Below are positions 30,501 through 36,117 of a stretch of 64,000 bases of DNA, piece after piece (the first letter of the stretch is position 1; each line of letters opens with the position of its first letter). Origin of the DNA: Gordionus sp. m RMFG-2023 (taxonomy: Eukaryota > Nematomorpha > Gordioida > Chordodea > Parachordodidae); the NCBI RefSeq assembly GCF_954871325.1, contig NC_088775.1, positions 24,963,561-25,027,560 on the forward strand, in the 5' to 3' direction. The notes beneath the pieces are model-generated. The model was not told the origin of the DNA. It was given only the letters and a program-made list of their open reading frames with translations, and searched no databases. Position numbers and translations under genes: made by a program.

Positions 30501-32542
30501 GCCTCGATATTAAAAAGAATATAATATCCAAGCTTGGCTCCTTGAATCTACCCCTCGAATTCCTAGTGGGGCAAAGCTATGATGGCGCCTCAAACATGAG
30601 TGGAAGAATTAATGGAGTGCAGGCTTTGATTAGAGCGGAGGCGCCAAAGACAGCTTTTATTTGGTGCTATTGTCATCGTTTAAATTTAATAGTTGTTCAA
30701 TTATGCCAATCAGTAAAAGAGGTGGGAAATGTCTTAGGAATATTAGACGAAATTTACGTATATTTTAATGGTGTTAAAAGATATGAAGTGCTCAAAACAT
30801 GTCAGAGTGATTTACTGACAAAATCACATAGATTTTTACGCATCAAGAATACCACTCGGTAATATTATCTTAATTGTTTCGATATATAATGTTTATTTTA
30901 TATTTATAGAAGCTGGCTAACATCATATAAGGCGATTGTAATTTTTTTCCTACTTTATGATGCTTTGAGGGCAGCTTTGGCAAAATTAAAGGATTCTGAA
31001 GATCCTGCCACTTCCACTATGGCTAGTGCTATAGTCTATAGAATAGAAAAATTTTATTTTATTTTATCACTATGTGTTTTGGATAAAATATTGTTGATAA
31101 CAAGCTTGGCTTGTACAAAATTGCAAACCATTTCGAAGGATATAGAGTGCAATAAATCAAATTCAATTGGCAAAAGATTGCCTGATTAATATGAGAAGTA
31201 TAATTTAAATTATTATCTTTTATTATTTTATAATCCTAAAATATATAATAACACTGAATTTTTGGATGTCTTTACAAAGGCCCAAGATTTTATGAAGAAG
31301 AGAAATTTACCTTTTGATTTTGATAGTTCAAGACTTCAAACATTACAATCCAAAAAGGAGAGGTGTATATATATACTTTCATCATTAAATATAATATTTT
31401 ATTTTAGCTTTAAAATCAGTGTGTTTTATGCTGCACTTGATTTAATTATTATGCAGTTTAGTGAAAGATTTAACGATGAATCGATAAAATTTTTGAGTCA
31501 AACATCATTTTTTACCCCAAAGGGAATGGCGGAAAAGGCAATTGTTAAAGATGATATCAAGGATATCTGTGAATTTTATAAATTAAATACAAGTCAAGTT
31601 TTTGAGGAAATGTTGATGTTTAGAAATATTTATAAAATGGCTAAAACGGGGGACGTAATTATTACTCGTGACCTAGAGGTTAAAGAAGATTTGTCAGATT
31701 CTGAGAATTGTAAATTTATTTAATTAAAATATTTTTACTAATACATTATTTAGCTTCTTCTGATGATGATAATAATTCTGAGATGAATGATTCAGACTGG
31801 AGAAACTATTCATTTATTTTACCTTATAGTCTGCTTATAAATTTTTCTGCTTTCCCAAATTTAACAATTTTATATAAATATTTATTAACTATTCCTACTA
31901 CATCATGTACTGCCTAAAGGGTCATGAGTAAAATTAAACTAATTAAAACAAGACTTCGTAGTGTCATGAAAAATCCATTTCTTAATAATTTAACCATTTT
32001 ATCAATGGAAAATAATTTATTTAAACAATTAAATATTGATGAAATTATAAATTCTTTTGCTTTCTCTTCCCCTAATTTATCTAAATTATTAATTTAAAAA
32101 AAATATTTTTAAAGCATATATTTTTTACATTATATTTATATTATAATAAATATTGAAAATTATTTTTGAAATTTATTGGTGTCAAAAAATAATTTACAAT
32201 GGGGGGGGGTACTTTAGGGGGGTATTCTGCTTCTATCCCTCAAAAAGTGTAGGGGTCACTGGATTTATCCAATCTTCCAAAACAAGTCTATTTGTGTATA
32301 AATCACGTGATCTGGAGGTATCCCACAAAAATTATCTTTGGCACGACCTTAATTAATCAAAGAAGAAGCAAGTACATTAGTTAATCAATGAATTAAATAC
32401 TAATGTTTTTTTACCGCGCTAAAATTAGATTTTTCTTCGATAAAGCGGGCGAGGTCATCGTGGACGGTCGAAAGACAAGTGTAAAAAAGGAGCGAATTTT
32501 TGGCTAGTTGGCCTGCGATTTTTTTGATAAATTTGATTACGT
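365..32542 (-). CDS. FHIP1: FHIP1-like host gene (FTS-Hook-FHIP complex subunit), 13 exons, 5' end outside or unresolved
   Basis: FHIP proteins link FTS and Hook adaptors to cargo for dynein transport in the cytoplasm. Exons in transcription order: 32542-32415, 19782-19624, 18557-18471, 12331-12169, 6127-6063, 5804-5725, 5556-5424, 5086-4873, 4649-4383, 3947-3435, 3320-3142, 965-620, 515-365. They total 2,485 nt. Every junction has AG acceptor and GT donor and every phase joins without a break. Motifs recalled from the RAI16-like/FHIP family appear in the right order: YLEFLDVSIQ, a QGFLKPVLG block, ITATAYLEIFLRHI, LLDTVLSRLD, LDLNCEDLMVHL, a YGDASGKFLSLLP block, a disordered serine-rich middle, then LTGLLARLSCYPQP. 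The N-terminal third was not found. The C-terminus is uncertain. Paralogue assignment (FHIP1 rather than FHIP2) is from memory of motif wording. Introns range from 104 nt to about 12.6 kb and carry most of the mobile DNA of the left half. Confidence 0.88.
620..965 (-). CDS. FHIP1: FHIP exon W12
   Basis: 346 nt, phase 0 to phase 1. It encodes CLDHVASRLAFFSTSPEF, aligned with the family's 'LxxVKNKIExF' helix after LYR of W11, then LQELAGKARGYLATREL and an acidic tail. Two GT donors four bases apart are possible (624/623 and 620/619); only the second keeps frame with W13. A hAT-type MITE lies only 30 bp upstream of its acceptor. Confidence 0.8.
996..1725. mobile_element. hAT-type MITE with CGGATC/TATCGG arrays at both ends
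   Basis: 730 bp. Ends read GGGCTATGTCGA on the left and the reverse complement of TCGGCAAAGCCC on the right. Both ends carry clusters of TATCGG/CGGATC-type motifs. It is flanked by gtataata (988-995) and ttataata (1726-1733), a 7-of-8 match to an 8-bp target duplication. No coding sequence was seen. It lies in the FHIP intron just upstream of exon W12. Confidence 0.7.
2030..2195. repeat. MITE-like repeat with GAGATCTCTGCAAG ends
   Basis: The left end has GAGATCTCTGCAAGACCC; the right end has the inverted form (CTTGCAAATCTC). The interior holds TGGCCTGG/GGCCAGACC motifs. It resembles the better-preserved MITEs at 26,642 and 43,973. No clear target duplication was seen. Confidence 0.4.
2390..2815. 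repeat. Degenerate GGCCAGG/GGGTCGGGC repeat tract in FHIP intron
   Basis: Scattered GGGTCGGGCG, GACCGGGCCAGG and AGCTGGG motifs in AT-rich sequence, similar to the interior of the GGCCCGGGCC MITEs. No boundaries or genes were seen. The rest of the intron (1,734-3,141) shows nothing else recognisable. Confidence 0.3.
3142..3320 (-). CDS. FHIP1: FHIP exon W11 (C-terminal conserved domain)
   Basis: 179 nt, phase 1 to phase 0, acceptor TTTTTCAG, donor CGA|GTTTGA. It encodes FLSTLFSLLERMLQNS and LTGLLARLSCYPQPVL, the most recognisable C-terminal FHIP signature (family: 'LEKLENMLENSLQVNLLLTGILAQLASYPQPLLRSFLL'). Confidence 0.92.
3435..3947 (-). CDS. FHIP1: FHIP exon W10
   Basis: 513 nt, phase 1 to phase 1, acceptor TGAAAG, donor ATAG|GTGAAC. 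It encodes a long polar stretch that includes DFCAHLDQIYPDLTVHSIV. The open frame runs on past the donor to a stop at 3403, so intron retention would add only a short tail. The splice joins to W11 in frame. Confidence 0.78.
4383..4649 (-). CDS. FHIP1: FHIP exon W9 (basic and serine-rich linker)
   Basis: 267 nt, phase 1 to phase 1, acceptor TTGGCAG, strong donor G|GTAAGT. It encodes an Arg-rich run (RGRGRSRKNRTRW) and a poly-Ser stretch, so it is likely disordered. The reading frame extends as open sequence into the flanking introns, but the splice signals bound it clearly. Confidence 0.78.
4873..5086 (-). CDS. FHIP1: FHIP exon W8 (variable linker)
   Basis: 214 nt, phase 0 to phase 1, acceptor CCACTTAG, donor T|GTAAAA. 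It encodes a serine/proline-rich, probably disordered stretch (SLNPDSPSHNGVRDSPV ... RRSVFTCRKACQSVDE). Homologues have a poorly conserved linker here. Identity rests on exon phase and position. Confidence 0.78.
5424..5556 (-). CDS. FHIP1: FHIP exon W7
   Basis: 133 nt, phase 2 to phase 0, donor TTG|GTTTTC. It encodes YLASCDHV and DIYGDASGKFLSLLPDFLK, matching the family's 'YLIPCNHVM ... DxYGxxAxKFLSLIP'. It is GC-richer than the surrounding intron. Confidence 0.88.
5725..5804 (-). CDS. FHIP1: FHIP exon W6
   Basis: 80 nt, phase 0 to phase 2, donor AA|GTTAAG. It encodes LTLVNLSLLHTLLDLNCEDL, the hallmark 'SLxLFxTLLxLNCEDV' helix of FHIP proteins. The split AAG codon is completed by the first base of W7. 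Confidence 0.9.
6063..6127 (-). CDS. FHIP1: FHIP micro-exon W5
   Basis: 65 nt, entered in phase 1 and left in phase 0 at CAG|GTATTA. It encodes DFCLLDTVLSRLD, corresponding to the family's 'ILDTLVSRI'. About 6 kb of intron, with hAT copy 1, separates it from W4. Confidence 0.85.
6730..9214 (-). mobile_element. ZMYM/DUF4371-type hAT transposon, copy 1
   Basis: 2,485 bp, ending in CAGTGACCCCTACA and its inverse, with C/G runs next to each end. It is nearly identical to copy 2 (29,779-32,261) in opposite orientation. Unlike copy 2 it has no matching 8-bp target duplication (aatttatc versus tattaagg), which suggests flank change or rearrangement after insertion. Confidence 0.85.
6905..8913 (-). 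pseudogene. hAT transposase (ZMYM/DUF4371 type), copy 1, broken
   Basis: Reads from MPKNINQKKYKCLSRNQAFW at 8,913 to the hATC end TTSCTAERVMSKIKL near 7,100. Small introns are inferred by comparison with copy 2. Near 8,730 and 8,550 the frame is lost relative to copy 2, removing the catalytic D (VDGTYDVSKSEA) and SYDGASNMSGR segments from a continuous frame. The C-terminal half is in better shape than in copy 2: KDIGFAINQIQLVKDCL is intact, and the hATC block has a Glu codon where copy 2 has a stop. Probably inactive. Confidence 0.75.
9556..11399. other. FHIP intron sequence without recognised features
   Basis: AT-rich. A short TTTAAAG tandem repeat (about four units near 9,843-9,868) was seen. 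Short open frames near 9,247, 10,100 and 10,600 have no recognised homology and are not needed to complete the FHIP reading frame. Confidence 0.5.
11400..12018. mobile_element. MITE-like element with TGCATTCACATTG ends
   Basis: About 620 bp bounded by TGCATTCACATTG (11,400-11,412) and its inverse (12,006-12,018), with a further internal inverted repeat around GATTTTCGCAATGCG. No coding sequence and no clear target duplication. It lies about 150 bp from the donor of FHIP exon W4. Confidence 0.5.
12169..12331 (-). CDS. FHIP1: FHIP exon W4
   Basis: Starts in phase 0 after TTACTCAG and ends in phase 1 at ATG G|GTTTGA. It encodes GLDEVITATAYLEIFLRHI, then VRIFIDFLM and an acidic loop. This is one of the best-conserved FHIP segments (family: 'TAYLDLFLRSISEPALLRTFLRFLL'). 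The donor is the weakest part of the call, but the next exon restores frame exactly. Confidence 0.9.
12737..14121 (-). mobile_element. Decayed hAT transposon with GAACGCGTTC end arrays
   Basis: 1,385 bp. Both ends carry runs of GAACGCGTTCACGTTC-type motifs in inverted orientation. The outer ends are GTGTTGTA and its inverse. It is flanked by perfect 8-bp copies of gttattta (12,729-12,736 and 14,122-14,129). The interior on the minus strand holds a remnant hAT dimerisation domain. Most of the transposase has been deleted. Confidence 0.8.
13020..13160 (-). pseudogene. hATC dimerisation domain remnant
   Basis: The minus strand reads LFIKYNTAIPSSAPVERVFS, the conserved C-terminal hAT motif (compare YNTPLPSSAPVERLFS in the hAT at 36,118-40,085). 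Sequence upstream to about 13,800 is AT-rich with only scattered remnants. Confidence 0.8.
14122..15492. other. FHIP intron sequence, nothing recognised
   Basis: AT-rich sequence with no convincing repeats, genes or coding homology on either strand, apart from the 8-bp duplication at its left edge. Confidence 0.5.
15493..17841. mobile_element. Element with TTCGCGAA-type end arrays (older copy)
   Basis: The left end CGGTTCCATGAAATTCAGC closely matches the left end of the 9.8-kb element at 34,125. The right end (GCCGAATTGACCTGATACG) is its inverse. Both ends carry degenerate TTCGCGATA arrays in opposite orientation (15,510-15,690 and 17,600-17,830). Flanks do not form a clean 8-bp duplication, so it is an older insertion. 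No transposase was found inside. Confidence 0.65.
16050..16752. mobile_element. GGCC-rich MITE-like element nested in the TTCGCGAA element
   Basis: The left end is CTAGAGATTTGCAAGGCCC and the right end is the inverse of TTAGAGCTCGCGGACC. Two GGCCAGCC/GGCCCGAAA tracts flank an AT-rich core. It is the same general design as the MITEs at 26,642-26,987 and 43,973-44,391, but longer and more decayed. Confidence 0.45.
18245..18425. repeat. GGGCGGGC-type degenerate repeat
   Basis: Tract of GGCGGGCATGTGGG, GGGTGGGTT and GGCGGGCGG motifs spaced by AT-rich sequence. It ends about 45 bp from the donor of FHIP exon W3. Possibly a decayed member of the GGCC MITE group. Confidence 0.35.
18471..18557 (-). 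CDS. FHIP1: FHIP exon W3
   Basis: 87 nt (29 codons), phase 0 to phase 0, acceptor CCCCTATAG, donor CAA|GTACAT. It encodes KIHPRIREQ followed by YQGFLKPVLG, equivalent to the family's 'AHPLVR..L..YI..GFL.PVL' block. It falls exactly between the two neighbouring exons in family order. Confidence 0.88.
18630..19432. mobile_element. Non-autonomous element with CGGCCGACCCC inverted repeats
   Basis: About 800 bp with inverted repeats of roughly 190 bp: GCCGACCCCTTCGATTTT ... TTTTAGCCTCnTAA ... TCAAAGTnGCAAAAAT on the left and the inverse on the right, ending near TCATTCCATGTCAAATGA. The same terminal design occurs in the coding element at 61,384 and in the element at 27,411. It lies between FHIP exons W3 and W2. 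Confidence 0.55.
19624..19782 (-). CDS. FHIP1: FHIP exon W2
   Basis: 159 nt, phase 0 at both ends, acceptor CTGTAG, donor CAA|GTTAGT. It encodes ATLACLYSNLPR, a WPPDHPH turn and GLLDTINYLEFLDVSIQ, the conserved stretch preceding the 'AHPLVR' segment in FHIP proteins. The upstream intron is about 12.6 kb and holds the nested Tc1/foldback stack. Confidence 0.88.
20166..20598 (+). pseudogene. Internally deleted Tc1/IS630-like transposase of element A
   Basis: Starts MFNIRQILSSNTNSF like element B, then jumps at about 20,370 from the N-terminal region directly to the C-terminal LPPYSPQLNPIENFFGVL catalytic-Glu block, and loses frame shortly after. The HTH region and the first two catalytic Asp motifs are missing. 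This is a non-autonomous deletion derivative. Confidence 0.8.
20673..22321 (-). mobile_element. Tc1/IS630-like element B, inserted into element A
   Basis: 1,649 bp with inverted ends (GGGTAAATTATTT) of about 135 bp and TA at both flanks (20,671-20,672 and 22,322-22,323). It is the longer relative of A. The insertion point is in A's sequence AATATATATA|TAAAGAAAAAACG, whose uninterrupted form is seen inside B itself. Confidence 0.85.
20912..22054 (-). pseudogene. Tc1/IS630-like DDE transposase of element B (DD30E), frame-broken
   Basis: N-terminal MFNIRQILSSN, then an HTH-like region (NEGTIRKYIKKIGWSKKR, EPDRRN). Catalytic motifs are FFLDETGINLH (first Asp), IVMDNASIHKSH (second Asp) and LLPYSPQLNPIE (Glu), followed by FFGVLKNKYRSI. 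The reading frame is interrupted in at least three places: after about 55 codons, around 21,700, and around 21,250-21,370. Only 30 residues separate the second Asp from the Glu. Usual values are 34 or 35. Similar to the transposase at 47,417-48,648. Confidence 0.82.
22347..25352. mobile_element. Foldback-like element C with satellite stem, inside element A
   Basis: About 3.0 kb. The outer inverted repeats start AGGTCTAnAAGTCGAAAGGC and extend about 370 bp on each side (22,347-22,720 and 24,985-25,352). Between them lies a satellite in two opposite orientations. No coding sequence. The design (long inverted ends plus tandem repeats) matches foldback elements. The target site shows a small loss of A sequence (about 9 bp, compared with B) rather than a clear duplication. 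Confidence 0.75.
22722..24985. repeat. Satellite array with inversion point, dimeric units of about 300 bp
   Basis: Units of about 145 and 155 bp alternate. One contains TCCAATTATGCTTAGATG and GTCGCGAAAACGTTCG; the other contains AAATATGCTTTGATG and GGTGGTAAAAACATT. About four units run forward (22,722-23,295); the orientation flips near 23,297 and about eleven run in reverse to 24,985. Each unit begins GGAAAAGGCTAACATCTTAA. Confidence 0.88.
25497..26633. other. FHIP intron sequence, nothing recognised
   Basis: AT-rich. Only a small palindrome (CCCCATTCGAAAAATGGG near 25,518) was noticed. No coding homology. Confidence 0.5.
26642..26987. mobile_element. GGCCCGGGCC-type hAT MITE, copy 1
   Basis: 346 bp from TAGTGATCTGCA to TGCAGATCTCTA, with GGCCCGGCC-rich tracts near both ends and an AT-rich core. 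A perfect 8-bp target duplication, atttcaat, lies at 26,634-26,641 and 26,988-26,995. The same family is at 43,973-44,391. Non-coding; it needs a hAT transposase supplied from elsewhere. Confidence 0.88.
27411..28503. mobile_element. Non-autonomous element related to the coding element at 61,384
   Basis: Inverted repeats of several hundred bp: CTCATTAGCAACTATAT ... GGGAATTAAAGG on the left, the inverse on the right (CCTTTAATCCCCGTTATCT ... CATAATTGCTAATGAGG), plus shared GGAAACATCAAAA blocks. The same blocks occur in the ends of the element at 61,384-64,000. The outer boundaries are approximate. Confidence 0.55.
28525..29348 (+). mobile_element. TA-flanked Tc1/IS630-like deletion derivative
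   Basis: 824 bp with long inverted ends (about 165 bp) starting CAGTGAAACGATACACATG, flanked by TA on both sides (28,523-28,524 and 29,349-29,350). It contains a short open frame at 28,753-28,941 starting MFNIESLLSNSN and ending in a YWNKEKLDIF segment, resembling the N-terminus of the transposase in elements A and B. The catalytic region is absent. Confidence 0.82.
29351..29770. other. FHIP intron sequence, GC-richer than neighbours but unassigned
   Basis: The segment at about 29,500-29,760 has C-rich stretches and a short inverted repeat (CTTCCCAGGGAAG). Neither strand gave recognisable protein homology, and no exon is needed here to complete the FHIP frame. Confidence 0.4.
29779..32261 (+). 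mobile_element. ZMYM/DUF4371-type hAT transposon, copy 2
   Basis: 2,483 bp from CAGTGACCCCTACA to its inverse, with a perfect 8-bp target duplication, gatttatc (29,771-29,778 and 32,262-32,269). It lies in opposite orientation to copy 1 about 20 kb away. It sits in the first FHIP intron of the window, about 150 bp from the exon W1 donor. Confidence 0.92.
30062..32097 (+). pseudogene. hAT transposase (ZMYM/DUF4371 type), copy 2, mostly intact but broken
   Basis: A 266-codon first exon (from 30,062) holds IIVDGTYDVSKSEA (first Asp), VGQSYDGASNMSGR (second Asp) and FIWCYCHRLNLIV. A 51-bp intron at 30,859-30,909 restores frame into SWLTSYKA. The second exon then hits a frame change around 31,145 (copy 1 reads KDIGFAINQIQ there). 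The next intron has lost its acceptor AG (31,240s). An exon at about 31,413-31,710 reads FYAALDLIIMQF. The hATC part reads TIPTTSCTA, then a TAA where copy 1 has Glu. The family normally needs an uninterrupted hATC, so this copy is probably inactive. Confidence 0.82.
32415..32542 (-). CDS. FHIP1: FHIP exon W1 (most upstream confident exon)
   Basis: Acceptor CTAG precedes the exon; it starts with two bases of a split codon and ends in phase 0 at GCG|GTAAAA. It reads an open helical segment ending ARFIEEKSNFS, matching the family segment that ends around 'VARYIVEHSDFCPV'. The next exon continues this with the family's LACLYSNLPR. The preceding exon must end in phase 1 and was not identified. 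A hAT copy ends about 150 bp into the following intron. Confidence 0.8.
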
Positions 32543-32714
32543 CTAGATCATTAAATTATAGCTTGATTTAATAAATATTTCTAAAAAATTTTGTCATTGA
32601 GAAATTAATTTTTATAAAAATATATGATATTATGAACATTTTGAATGTCTACTAATTTTAAAAAAATCTATTATAATGCATTACACGTTATATAGAATAA
32701 TAAAAGGAACAGAC

Positions 32715-32800
32715 TTGAACTTCAATCTTTAAAATCCGGGGCTCACGAATACCATATACAATATCTAGTAAATTTAGAGCAGAATTCTTAAAATGTTATA
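32715..32800 (-). CDS. Weak candidate for an upstream FHIP exon
   Basis: The minus strand reads NSALNLLDIVYGIREPRIL after an AAG acceptor, reminiscent of the family's 'LLNxICxxIxxxPxLLxLFF' helix that precedes W1. The available donors leave phase 0, while W1 needs phase 1, so at least one more exon would be required. Held at low confidence. Confidence 0.2.
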
Positions 32801-33009
32801 TCTGCATCTTATCTGGTAATGGGGGTAAAAATTTATCAAAAAAACTGAAGGAAAAAATTTAAAAATATAATTGTTGCAAAAAAAATTTGGATTTTTAAAA
32901 AGAAAATATAATTATATATATACGAAACACAAATTACTATCTTTTAAATAAAGTGGAGAAAATTTTTAAGCTAAAATATAAATATTTAAAAAAATAAAGG
33001 CAATAGCAT

Positions 33010-33480
33010 CGTTTAGGGATTCACCGATTTATCGGATCGGATTGGGCCGGTATTTCACCCTTTGTTATCGCCAGATATGGTAAAATTTTCCGATCCGATA
33101 AAATGGCGTCTTAATTTTAAAAAAATTATATTTCTTTTACATATAATATTGTTTATTACTTATTATTTAATAAATAGATTAATGTTATTTTATAAATAAG
33201 TGATTTATAAATAAAAATATTTTATACTTTTAGATTTATGAATATAAAACTATAACTGATCATTATAATATATTTAAATGACTTATGTTATGGTATAGTT
33301 AAATCAAAGATGTTATACTATTAAAAAGTATATGAGATGAGTAGATTAAGCTAACGATTAGTATTACAGAATAGAAAATCCGATATGCTATCGGATCGGT
33401 AACCGGCCCGATAATAATTTTATCGGTGATATCGGATCGGGCTACAAAAAGTGGTATCAGCTAGATTTAGTCGATTATTT
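33010..33480. repeat. CGGATCGG-array element
   Basis: CACCGATTTATCGGATCGG motifs on the left and TATCGGTGATATCGGATCGG on the right flank an AT-rich core, the same motif class as the MITE at 996-1,725. Boundaries and target duplication are not clear. A segment just to the right (33,490-33,640) resembles part of the interior of the 996-1,725 MITE. Confidence 0.5.
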
Positions 33481-33654
33481 TAAATTAAGATAGCCAAAAC
33501 AATATAATGCAAGCCTGGAGATTTCGTTAATAGATACCCAAACCTTTCTGTCATGTATGCAAAATCTCCAGACTAGCGTAATATTTCTTAAATAAAATAT
33601 TGGGTTACCAGTTTTTTAAAATCGAGCCGTTTGCTATAGTAACCTTTTTGAAAT

Positions 33655-33935
33655 ATTTATATTGATGACTTCAATTTTTTATATTTATTTTTGATATAGT
33701 TTTCAAATAAATTTGAAATAAAATCGATTATTTCAAATACCTTGCACGATTCATTTGTTCTGCAATTACTATCAATTAGGCCTATTGAAAAAAATTCGAA
33801 TTGAATAATTACTAATACGAATAATAAATTATGTGTTTTATGCGAATATGAATAATTATTTATTAGATTAGAATAAAACGAAATTATTCGGAATATATAA
33901 TAAATTGTTTTAATAATTTCTATTTGATTACCTGC
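33655..33935. repeat. AGGCCTA...ATTCGAAT repeat fragment
   Basis: Contains AGGCCTATTGAAAAAAATTC followed by TATTCG/CGAATA motifs, resembling one end of the element at 56,308-58,418. The open frame across it is repeat-derived. Confidence 0.4.
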
Positions 33936-34539
33936 CAATCTGACTTGTAATGTGTTTATAAAAAGACTAGCACAAATTAAAAATCTCTGAAATGAAAATT
34001 AAAGCAATGTTAAATTTTTATTTGCCGTATTTTTTGAATCTCACGAGAAGTTTATTTTTTAAATCTCATAATAAATTATATTAATAAATTACACAAACCA
34101 AAGGCATATAATAATAATACATCTCGGTTCAATGTAAATTCAGCGAAACTTATATTGCGAATGTCCTTTATCGCGAATGAATTTTATAGCAAAACTTTTA
34201 TCGCGAATCCACATTAGCGAATATTTTTCCGCGAAAACAATATAGCGAAACAAATATCGCGAATTTTTTATAGCGAAACTCTTATCGCGAAACCTTTAAA
34301 GCGAATACATTAGCGCGAAATTTTTATAGCGAAGTCAATATCGCGAAACATAAATCGCGAAGATAATATAGCGAAAACTATTTCGCGAAATATAACGCGG
34401 CCTATTATTTTTTTTTTATTTTTATTAAAATAATTTATTTTATTTATATTTAATGTTAATATTAATATTTTATTTATCAACAAATAAACATATTATATGA
34501 TATATATTTTTTATTTATATTATTACTAGTAGATAGCCC

Positions 34540-35780
34540 GTCAAAAATGAGGGGGAATGAAAATTTTCTTCTTACTTTTATGCATGTTACCTGTTATTTG
34601 AAAATAATATCCAATTTTTATTCTTCTTACTCCCCCCCCCATCCCTTCAGGCCAGGTTTAATCCATTAAAACTAAGTGCTATGGTTTGAGTTAAAATAAA
34701 TTTAAAGCATTTACTTGATAATTACCAATATTATTTGTTAAATATTACTGATTACTTATACATAATATTTAATATTTAAAAAAATAGCCAGGCAAAGTCC
34801 AAAGCCATATTAATTATGAAAAATTCTTCCAAGCCCAATGAAAGATCATAATAATTTTGGTAGTTAAGAACTGAAATAAAATATTTAATTAATCATAGTG
34901 AATTTAAAAATACAATCAAAATTCAGATTTTCATGGGCCTTGGTTTTTTGATCAGGTCAAGTCCAGGCCTGAAAAAAAATTTGTTTTGGGCCAATGTCTG
35001 ACCTATAATTAATAATAAAAAAATTCTCAAGGGTCCAAGCTCATAATAATTTTAAAAAAATTTCCTCAAGCCCAGCCTAATATAATTTATAAAAATATTT
35101 TCCAAGCCCAGCCCAACCCATAATAATTTTATAAAAAAATTTTCTCAAACCTGGATAGTAATTTAAATTTTTTTTCCAAGCCTGGAGATAAATAAATCTC
35201 TATAAACCATATCTATTTTTTAGTCTATTTTAACCCAGCTCACCCCAACCAAGGCTAACCCCATTAAGACTAAGAGCGAATACTATTTTTTTGAATAAAA
35301 ATATATTTAAATTAAATTTTACCTGAGGGCCATATAAATATTCTGTGTTAAATATTACACCTATGCCTAATATTAAAAAAATTCACAAGCCAGGTCCTCG
35401 CACTTGGTTTTCTCAAACCCGCAAAAGACCATAATAATTTTGATAGTTGAGGACTGAAATAAAATATATAAAAAGTCACAATGCATTTTAAAATACAATC
35501 AAAATATGAAAGTTGCATGGGCCTTGGTTGATCAGGCCTTGCCATGTCTTCAAAAGAAATTTTCAGGCCAATTTCTAGCCCATAATTAAAATTAAAAAAT
35601 TTACAGGAATCTTAGACTATAATAATTATGAAAAATGTTTCTCAAGCTATGTCCAAGTCCATATTAATGGTGAAAAATATTTCTCAAGCCCAGGAAAACC
35701 CAAATAATTTATTTTGATCCAGAAAAATAGGTCTGATGTAAGGGGTTTATAAGAATTAAATCGTCTAATTTCAAAATTAT
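34540..35780. repeat. Duplicated segment with CCAGGCC/AAGCCCAG motifs
   Basis: Two related blocks (about 34,660-34,990 and 35,220-35,580) share ATTAArACTAAG, the 'ttaaatattac' region, GCCAGGTCC and GGGCCTTGGTTGATCAGGCC-like motifs. A third short piece (TTGATCAGGCCTGGCTATG) is at 40,446. The blocks are AT-rich with GGCC spacers and have no coding sequence. Confidence 0.45.
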
Positions 35781-36117
35781 CATCAAATGAAGGGTAAATA
35801 AATATCTGATTTACCTATGATTCTACTGGAGAGCTCCTGGTATTTAAATGAAATTTATGAATACATATTAAAGTTCCATTCTGAAAATATGTTCATCCTA
35901 ATTTAAATTTTAAACAAACCAAATGATTTATTACTTATTTACAAAATATAAAATTAAATTTAAGAAATTGTTATTAAATTACAATAGAAAAAAATAAAAA
36001 GATATGTCTAAGTTAACAAATAATAGGAGGTAAACTTCAATCATAGTCAAATTATATATAGTTAAAACAAAAAGGTTATACATTTAATCAAAAATGTTAT
36101 AATAAGTTATGAATAAC

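Noticed and set aside
33657-33938. 93-codon minus-strand open frame
   Set aside because: It overlaps an ATTCG-type repeat also seen at 56.3 and 58.3 kb; AT-rich with no homology.
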